Shown here: in pieces, positions 4,801-8,215 of the stretch
Numbering within the stretch: position 1 is the first letter of the stretch
Layout of the letters: every line of letters begins with the position of its first letter
From: Promethearchaeota archaeon
GTDB taxonomy: Archaea; Asgardarchaeota; Lokiarchaeia; Sigynarchaeales; SOKP01
Length of the DNA: 8,215 bases
Direction of reading: 5' to 3'
Assembly (NCBI GenBank): GCA_019057975.1
Contig: JAHLWJ010000192.1
Coordinates: 1 to 8,215 of the forward strand
Notes under the pieces: generated by a model
Told to the model about the DNA's origin: nothing
Databases searched by the model: none
What the model saw: only the letters and a program-made list of their open reading frames with translations
Translations under genes and position numbers: made by a program

Positions 4801-5886
4801 TCAATATAATGTAAGTTGTGTTTTCTTTGGTGTTTTCTTTTGAAACAAAAAATATTTTCTACACTTTTCATAATTGGTCTCAAACTTATCAAAATTTTTT
4901 ACAACTCTCTCTTTGTTAAGGTTATGTTCATGACACAATAATGAAATCACTTGAGATCTATTAGGATGGTTCCAATGGATATTATCTATCGATTCGATTA
5001 CATCAGGGAGTAAAAATATTTTTCGTACGTTTCTTATTATCTCGTGAGTTAGGTCACCAAAATCATAGTTTGATTTCTCTTGTCTGATAACTTGCTCTAT
5101 ATTCCTAAATTTTTTAATAAGATGGAGAGCTTTTTTTGGACCGATCCCTTTGATCCCTGGAAAATAATCAGTTCCGATCATAAGTGCCATATCGACTAGT
5201 TGGAAAATTGAGATTTGCAATTGTAGTAAGTTTTTTTCTAAGTTGATTAAAATAGGCTCAACTCTATAATATGTCCATTTTCCTTGAACTTTTCTTCTCA
5301 TTGATTTTGAGAGGTTTTGAATTATATGTGGACATCCAAAAAGAAGTGAATCATAATCTTGGGAATTGGAAAAGTGTGCGAAATGTCTCTTTACTAAATA
5401 CGCACACTGAGATTCTGCCGAAGAGGGTGATTCAATATATGGGATTCCTAATGCCCCAAGAAGATGTTTGGATTCCTGAATTATATTTTGCCATAAATAC
5501 TCCTTACTTAATGCAATCTTGCGTGCTAATTCTTTATTACCCCCTTCTATTGCTTGCTTGTACCAGTTCTGAGTGAATAAGAAATCTTTAAGCTGATCTT
5601 TAGTAATTATTCTTTTTAACTCGGATACTTTCCCATCAAAGCAAAAGACCGGAAATATTTTTTTGTTATAATAAAAATTTATTCGATAGAGTAGGCCATA
5701 TAAATGAGATATTGGTCTTTGAGTTCTGTCTAAAATTAAGCTATTATTGGTGTTTTCTGTATTTTTCCGAGCAAAATTGAATAAACTGAAAATAATATTG
5801 GGAGCATCAACAGCAATGATCTTACCTGCTAATCTTTGAAAATCTATTTTCTTAGAACTAATAATCTGCTTTAATTTTACTCCCAT
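4801..5886 (-). CDS. fen: Flap endonuclease 1 (FEN1/XPG family)
   Basis: FEN1 removes 5' flaps during Okazaki-fragment maturation and base excision repair, working with PCNA. The 361-residue protein is close to the usual archaeal length (about 340). It starts MGVKL like the family, with Gly2 kept. Metal ligands seen are D27 (AVDAPN), D84 (CFDGK), E158, D177 and D179 (SQDYDSLLFG) and D240 (GTDYFPGIKGIGPKKAL). The last is part of the helix-hairpin-helix region that grips duplex DNA. The segment between D84 and E158 is the flap-threading arch. The family motif PSEGEAQ reads PSSAESQ here, so the first of its two glutamates is S156 (codon 5419-5421). The C terminus KKTQLTLY resembles a PCNA-interacting box (QxxL) but stops before the usual final aromatic pair. 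No clear Shine-Dalgarno precedes the ATG at 5886. The family assignment is certain; full activity is open because of S156. Confidence 0.96.
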   Translation of the reverse strand: MGVKLKQIISSKKIDFQRLAGKIIAVDAPNIIFSLFNFARKNTENTNNSLILDRTQRPISHLYGLLYRINFYYNKKIFPVFCFDGKVSELKRIITKDQLKDFLFTQNWYKQAIEGGNKELARKIALSKEYLWQNIIQESKHLLGALGIPYIESPSSAESQCAYLVKRHFAHFSNSQDYDSLLFGCPHIIQNLSKSMRRKVQGKWTYYRVEPILINLEKNLLQLQISIFQLVDMALMIGTDYFPGIKGIGPKKALHLIKKFRNIEQVIRQEKSNYDFGDLTHEIIRNVRKIFLLPDVIESIDNIHWNHPNRSQVISLLCHEHNLNKERVVKNFDKFETNYEKCRKYFLFQKKTPKKTQLTLY

Positions 5887-6024
5887 ATTAAACTGTTAAA
5901 CTCAAGAAATAAAAAGAAAAAATATCCTACAGGAAATATCAAATCAAGTATTTATGACAAAATAATTTTAGTCTATTAAGGAACTATTTTATAAAAATTA
6001 AAACAAAAAAGGTAAAAATAGTAA
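5887..6024. other. AT-rich upstream region of FEN1, no gene seen
   Basis: This stretch is very AT-rich and has no convincing reading frame. It must hold the FEN1 promoter. A weak TATA-like CTTTTTATTTC lies about 25 bases before the FEN1 ATG and another T/A-rich element near 5950, and I cannot choose between them. Confidence 0.3.
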
Positions 6025-6199
6025 TTAAGATTTCTTCAATTTTTTACTTAGAATGATTACTACAACGGATAGAATACCAAGCAGAAAGAATATATTATAT
6101 CCTGGAATTAATGGTTTAGAAGGAATGCTTTTTATGACGATAATACTTGCAGTTCCTAGATTTCCGGCTTTAATTTTCTGTATTCAGAGGAACTCCCAT
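6025..6199 (-). pseudogene. Frameshifted remnant of a surface-protein C-terminal anchor
   Basis: From 6183 to the TAA at 6025-6027 the minus strand encodes 52 residues. They start QKIKAGNLGTASIIVIKS, continue SKPLIPGYNIFFLLG and then a hydrophobic run, and end ILSKKLKKS. This is an anchor of the same plan as the surface protein at 527-1192: GYN, one transmembrane helix, basic tail. It is preceded by a Ser/Lys/Pro spacer, and LIPGYN is the more canonical version. There is no start in frame, and a TGA lies immediately upstream. In the next frame an ATG at 6199 reads MGVPLNTEN and stops at 6170, so a one-base shift near 6175-6183 would join the two. The N-terminal signal and ectodomain are missing because the neighbouring membrane-protein gene occupies the space upstream. 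This is most likely the tail of a deleted surface-protein gene. The motif is clear; the history is inferred. Confidence 0.65.
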
Positions 6200-6251
6200 G
6201 CTTTGAGATAAGTTTTTATGTTTTCTTATAGATAAATTTAGATTAATTCAG

Positions 6252-7190
6252 TTATGCCAGAAAGATGAGGAGAAAAGTAATCAATGCTGATATTTTTGTT
6301 AATAATCCAATTTTTACAAATTTTTCTTCTTTTAATTTTAAATATATAGTAAGGTAAAAGTTCTTTTTTAACCCTGGTTCAGATTGTATTAGCCTTTGGA
6401 GAATTTTTAATATCTTTTTTCTTTCTTTAATTTTCTTTTTCATATTAATAGCTAAAAAGCCGGGAATTATTAAGTATAACATATAAGTGGGGGAGAAAAT
6501 AATAAGAATCAGCCAATAATGATTAATAAAACTACTTAACGGAAGAACAGAATAAATATCGAGAAGAAAGGGGAAAAATAATTGTAAATCGAACATGATG
6601 AAGCCAGAGGGATCCCAAGATGTAAAATAGAAATGTTCGATCGAAGAGTATTCCAATTTTATGTCTTTTACATATTCCTCAAAATAAATAGATTTAATCC
6701 CCTTAATTATAGCCAGAATCATAGCTAAAAGAGTGAACAAGGAGGCTAAAGTTAGCATTATAAATATTGAAAATACTGATACTATAGATATAATTTGTCC
6801 AAAGCCTATTATTATAGTATATAAATTGATTATAGGTAAAGAGAGTAGACCTAGACAAAAATATATAAGTATAATGCACCTATTAAAAATCGCAATGTTG
6901 GAGCGAATTGTAATTGAGTATGTTGGAATGAAAAAATTTTCAGTAATTTCAGTTAAAGGAGTTTTCTTAAATTTTTTGATAATTTGAGATTTATTGATTC
7001 GTCTGTATAAATATTCTCCTGATTTATAGAAGATACGGGATTCAGTAATAACATATATAGTAAAGTCTGTCTCACTAGGTAAATCTAACATTAGTTGATG
7101 GATCTCATCAGGAGTTAAATCCACGATCTCTTCGTGAAATAAATCAAATTGACCTGTGGTAGTATTAAAATTTCTAATCAAAACTTCCAT
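6252..7190 (-). CDS. Hypothetical integral membrane protein, about five helices
   Basis: The 312-residue protein starts MEVLIRNFNTTTGQFDLF. Its soluble N-terminal domain (1-95) includes EEIVDLTPDEIHQLMLDLP and a predicted beta segment FTIYVITESRIFYKSGEYLYRRI. Hydrophobic segments lie at about 104-128, 130-163, 197-218, 224-248 and 293-312. Between the fourth and fifth is a highly basic cytoplasmic-type stretch KKKIKERKKILKILQRL (250-267). The protein ends directly in a hydrophobic run (TFLLIFLA) with no basic tail, so the terminal helix may be a tail anchor. I recognise no family. A TATA-like TCTATAATTAA lies about 33 bases upstream of the ATG. Its stop is 53 bases before the anchor remnant, and it appears to stand alone. 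The coding potential is solid; the topology is read from hydrophobicity by eye. Confidence 0.82.
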   Translation of the reverse strand: MEVLIRNFNTTTGQFDLFHEEIVDLTPDEIHQLMLDLPSETDFTIYVITESRIFYKSGEYLYRRINKSQIIKKFKKTPLTEITENFFIPTYSITIRSNIAIFNRCIILIYFCLGLLSLPIINLYTIIIGFGQIISIVSVFSIFIMLTLASLFTLLAMILAIIKGIKSIYFEEYVKDIKLEYSSIEHFYFTSWDPSGFIMFDLQLFFPFLLDIYSVLPLSSFINHYWLILIIFSPTYMLYLIIPGFLAINMKKKIKERKKILKILQRLIQSEPGLKKNFYLTIYLKLKEEKFVKIGLLTKISALITFLLIFLA

Positions 7191-7217
7191 AAAAAATCCT
7201 ACAATTTTTACATTGAA

Positions 7218-7228
7218 TTAATTATAGA
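7218..7228 (-). promoter_or_regulatory. TATA-like element of the membrane-protein gene
   Basis: The minus strand reads TCTATAATTAA, centred about 33 bases before the ATG at 7190. The surroundings are so AT-rich that this could be chance. Confidence 0.3.
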
Positions 7229-7360
7229 CATTTCTGAAGATATTTAATTTTAATTCTAAAAATAATTTTTAAGTTTATAAATAGCTTACATAAAAACATC
7301 TAAATTAGCCAGTCTTATTATAATATATCGCTTTTTTTTAGATTAAATTGTATAATTCTA
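7229..7360. other. AT-rich intergenic stretch, nothing seen
   Basis: Between the membrane-protein promoter and the leucine-rich-repeat remnant there is only A/T-rich sequence, with several short palindromes such as AAAAATAATTTTTA. I found no coding frame or structured element here. Confidence 0.4.
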
Positions 7361-7504
7361 TTAATTTAATCCAGTTATTTCAGAAATGTTATTTCCTATA
7401 AATCTTAATATCTTTAAATTTGTGCAATTTTCTAAACCTTCAATTCTGGAAATTTGATTATGGTTGATTTCTATAAGTATTAAAGCGAAAAAAAAATAAA
7501 AAAA
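7361..7504 (-). pseudogene. Leucine-rich-repeat protein remnant
   Basis: The minus strand frame between a TAA at 7505 and the TAA at 7361-7363 ends with two consecutive leucine-rich repeats of the SDS22-like 22-residue class. They read LIEINHNQISRIEGLENC, then TNLKILRFIGNNISEITGL. The consensus positions (L/I-x-x-L-x-L-x-x-N-x-I-x-x-I-x-G-L) are all filled and the spacing NQI to NNI is exactly 22 residues. No ATG, GTG or TTG lies in frame, and the frame begins in a poly-T tract that translates as phenylalanines. This is therefore the C-terminal stub of a lost LRR gene rather than a working protein. LRR proteins bind other proteins. The promoter-like element at 7609-7637 is about 100 bases upstream on the same strand and may once have served it. 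Confidence 0.6.
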
Positions 7505-7542
7505 TTATTAGTTACTACCAGCCTTTTATCAGGTGGTATAGT
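7487..7542 (-). terminator. Hairpin followed by a T tract
   Basis: The minus strand has TACCACC, a loop TGATAAAA, then GGCTGGTA (stem of seven pairs with one bulged C, 7516-7538), extendable by an outer AC/GT pair. A few bases later an 18-base tract of almost only T follows (7487-7504). This is the layout of an intrinsic terminator, and the T tract alone would suffice in archaea. It would end a transcript from the promoter-like element at 7609-7637 after about 100 bases. Confidence 0.45.
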
Positions 7543-7608
7543 CTGAAAATAGCTCTTAGTGGATGAAGTTTTATTTTTATTTCTCACCTTTAACTTTAGC
7601 TGAATAAA

Positions 7609-7637
7609 AATAAACTGGGAATATTTAAACAAAAAAT
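7609..7637 (-). promoter_or_regulatory. TATA promoter element, copy 2 of a near-identical pair
   Basis: This segment matches the promoter segment at 4751-4779 at 27 of 29 positions and contains GTTTAAATATTCCCAG on the minus strand. It lies just after the stop of the zinc-ribbon gene, as copy 1 lies just after FEN1. No intact gene follows it: only a hairpin, a T tract and the leucine-rich-repeat remnant. Confidence 0.55.
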
Positions 7638-7667
7638 TAAAAAAAATAGCAATTTAAAAATCATAAA

Positions 7668-7895
7668 TTAAGAAAAATCATCATCCAGAGAATTTATTAT
7701 CTTTTCTCGCTCTTCTTCACTAAAAGCATCTGCAATAGCATCTAACTCTTCTTCTGCTAAAATATTTTCCTCGTCAATATTGCTTTCGATACTTTCAATA
7801 GAAAAAGATGACCCACACTCAGCACATTCGATATGGGTCTCAAAAACATAAACATTTTCAGACTTACAACGTGGACAATAATAATCCGTCGGCAT
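7668..7895 (-). CDS. Small zinc-ribbon protein
   Basis: The 75-residue protein starts MPTDYYCPRCKSENVYVFE. Four cysteines (C7, C10, C24, C27) in the pattern CPRC, 13 residues, CAEC form a zinc ribbon like those of TFIIB, TFIIS and many small archaeal regulators. The rest is a strongly acidic helical tail (IDEENILAEEELDAIADAF and on to SLDDDFS), which suggests a protein-binding role rather than direct DNA contact. The frame is open upstream to an ATG at 8018, but those 41 extra residues are Phe/Ile/Cys-rich and look like translated AT-rich leader, so I start at the ATG at 7895. A TATA-like GTTAAATATTC at 8037-8047 would start transcription near 8016. That would leave a leader of about 120 bases and exclude the 8018 start. 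The ribbon is certain; partner and function are unknown. It could be a transcription accessory factor. Confidence 0.8.
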   Translation of the reverse strand: MPTDYYCPRCKSENVYVFETHIECAECGSSFSIESIESNIDEENILAEEELDAIADAFSEEEREKIINSLDDDFS

Positions 7896-8036
7896 CCTTA
7901 GAGTAAAAAACATACAAATTTTAGTTGTAAATAATAAGATCATCTCTGTGAATATATAATTATTCTTACAAAATTGGACAAATATTTTTAGCGGGAAGTA
8001 TATGGGAATAATCAGCATTCACCTATAATGGTTGGT

Positions 8037-8047
8037 GAATATTTAAC
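8037..8047 (-). promoter_or_regulatory. TATA-like element upstream of the zinc-ribbon gene
   Basis: The minus strand reads GTTAAATATTC, close to the GTTTAAATATYC core of the paired elements at 4751 and 7609. Start-site spacing of about 26 bases puts initiation near 8016. Confidence 0.4.
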
Positions 8048-8098
8048 TAATGCACCCTATTTAAATAAAAATGCAGAAACCGGTGAACGTCTTTTTTC
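8048..8098. other. Intergenic region between divergent promoters, no gene seen
   Basis: It contains CTATTTAAATAAAAATG, a TATA-like sequence that could serve either strand, and the start of a 17-codon frame at 8071 that I do not regard as a gene. Confidence 0.3.
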
Positions 8099-8106
8099 TT
8101 TATATA
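8099..8106 (+). promoter_or_regulatory. TATA box of the right-edge gene
   Basis: TTTATATA is a textbook archaeal TATA sequence, centred 46 bases before the ATG at 8149. A start about 26 bases downstream would give a leader of about 20 bases. Confidence 0.5.
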
Positions 8107-8148
8107 GATTTGAAGATATCATAACCTAAAATTTTAGATGATATTGAA

Positions 8149-8215
8149 ATGTCAAAACAAAAAATTAAGTACCTTGTTGAGAAAAAAGGATTAAGAAGTT
8201 ATGCGAATGTCTTCT
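8149..8215 (+). CDS. 5' end of an unrecognised gene, cut by the right edge
   Basis: The ATG at 8149 opens a frame reading MSKQKIKYLVEKKGLRSY and four more residues to the window end. A good TATA box lies 46 bases upstream. The first 22 residues are basic and probably helical, which is not enough to name a family. The gene diverges from the zinc-ribbon gene, with the two TATA elements about 60 bases apart. Confidence 0.55.
   Translation, partial: MSKQKIKYLVEKKGLRSYANVF

Noticed and set aside
5271..5576. 101-codon plus-strand frame
   Set aside because: It lies wholly within FEN1 on the other strand.
6733..6987. 84-codon plus-strand frame
   Set aside because: It is the antisense shadow of the membrane-protein gene.
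7896..8018. 41-residue N-terminal extension of the zinc-ribbon protein
   Set aside because: Phe/Ile/Cys-rich and not protein-like. The TATA element at 8037-8047 would place the transcription start at or just past this ATG.
8071..8124. 17-codon plus-strand frame MQKPVNVFF
   Set aside because: Too short, overlaps the TATA box of the right-edge gene, and has no ribosome binding site.
1..8215. CRISPR arrays, insertion sequences and recoding of TGA
   Set aside because: No regularly spaced repeats and no transposase frame or terminal-repeat pair with target duplication were seen. TGA ends FEN1 normally, so the in-frame TGAs at 2657-2809 and 3967-3969 are better read as stops.

Overview
This AT-rich window (roughly 30% GC by eye) is archaeal and most likely from an Asgard archaeon of the Lokiarchaeia type. 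The case rests on an archaeal RPA-like single-stranded DNA binding protein, an archaeal/eukaryotic FEN1 nuclease, the tail of an XPD/DinG-family helicase, TATA-type promoters of the form GTTTAAATATYC, and secreted proteins ending in a GYN motif, one membrane helix and a lysine-rich tail, an anchor I associate with Asgard surface proteins. The lineage is an inference; there is no rRNA or marker gene here.

Left part (1-2214). A gene tail of unknown function enters from the left edge on the plus strand. It overlaps a plus-strand C-terminal stub of an XPD/DinG helicase that carries motif VI but nothing upstream of it. Converging on these from the minus strand are a secreted, membrane-anchored surface protein (527-1192) and, upstream of it, the two-OB-fold RPA-like protein (1297-2214).

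Middle part (2215-4715, minus strand). A 576-base non-genic stretch holds two interleaved perfect inverted repeats and a decayed C-terminal reading frame (2657-2809). Next comes a two-gene unit: a 50-residue small protein (3796-3948) followed by a 327-residue protein with a canonical HEPN Rx4H motif (2791-3774). The two lie in one reading frame separated by a single TAA, with a strong TATA box ahead of the first. This is the best candidate here for a toxin/defence module. Upstream lies a 200-residue protein whose C-terminal third resembles a TFIIB-type cyclin repeat.

Right part (4801-8215). FEN1 (4801-5886) keeps six of the seven family metal-binding carboxylates but has serine for the first Glu of the PSEGE motif, and its PCNA-binding tail is short. 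Beyond it are a frameshifted remnant of a second surface-protein anchor (6025-6199), a five-helix membrane protein (6252-7190), a leucine-rich-repeat remnant (7361-7504) behind a promoter-like element and hairpin, a small zinc-ribbon protein (7668-7895), and the first 22 codons of a plus-strand gene leaving the right edge.

Taken together, the window mixes replication/repair genes (RPA, FEN1, helicase stub) with single-gene transcription units and at least four C-terminal gene stubs. The stubs suggest a region where genes have been repeatedly inserted and lost, and the HEPN unit would be at home in such a setting.
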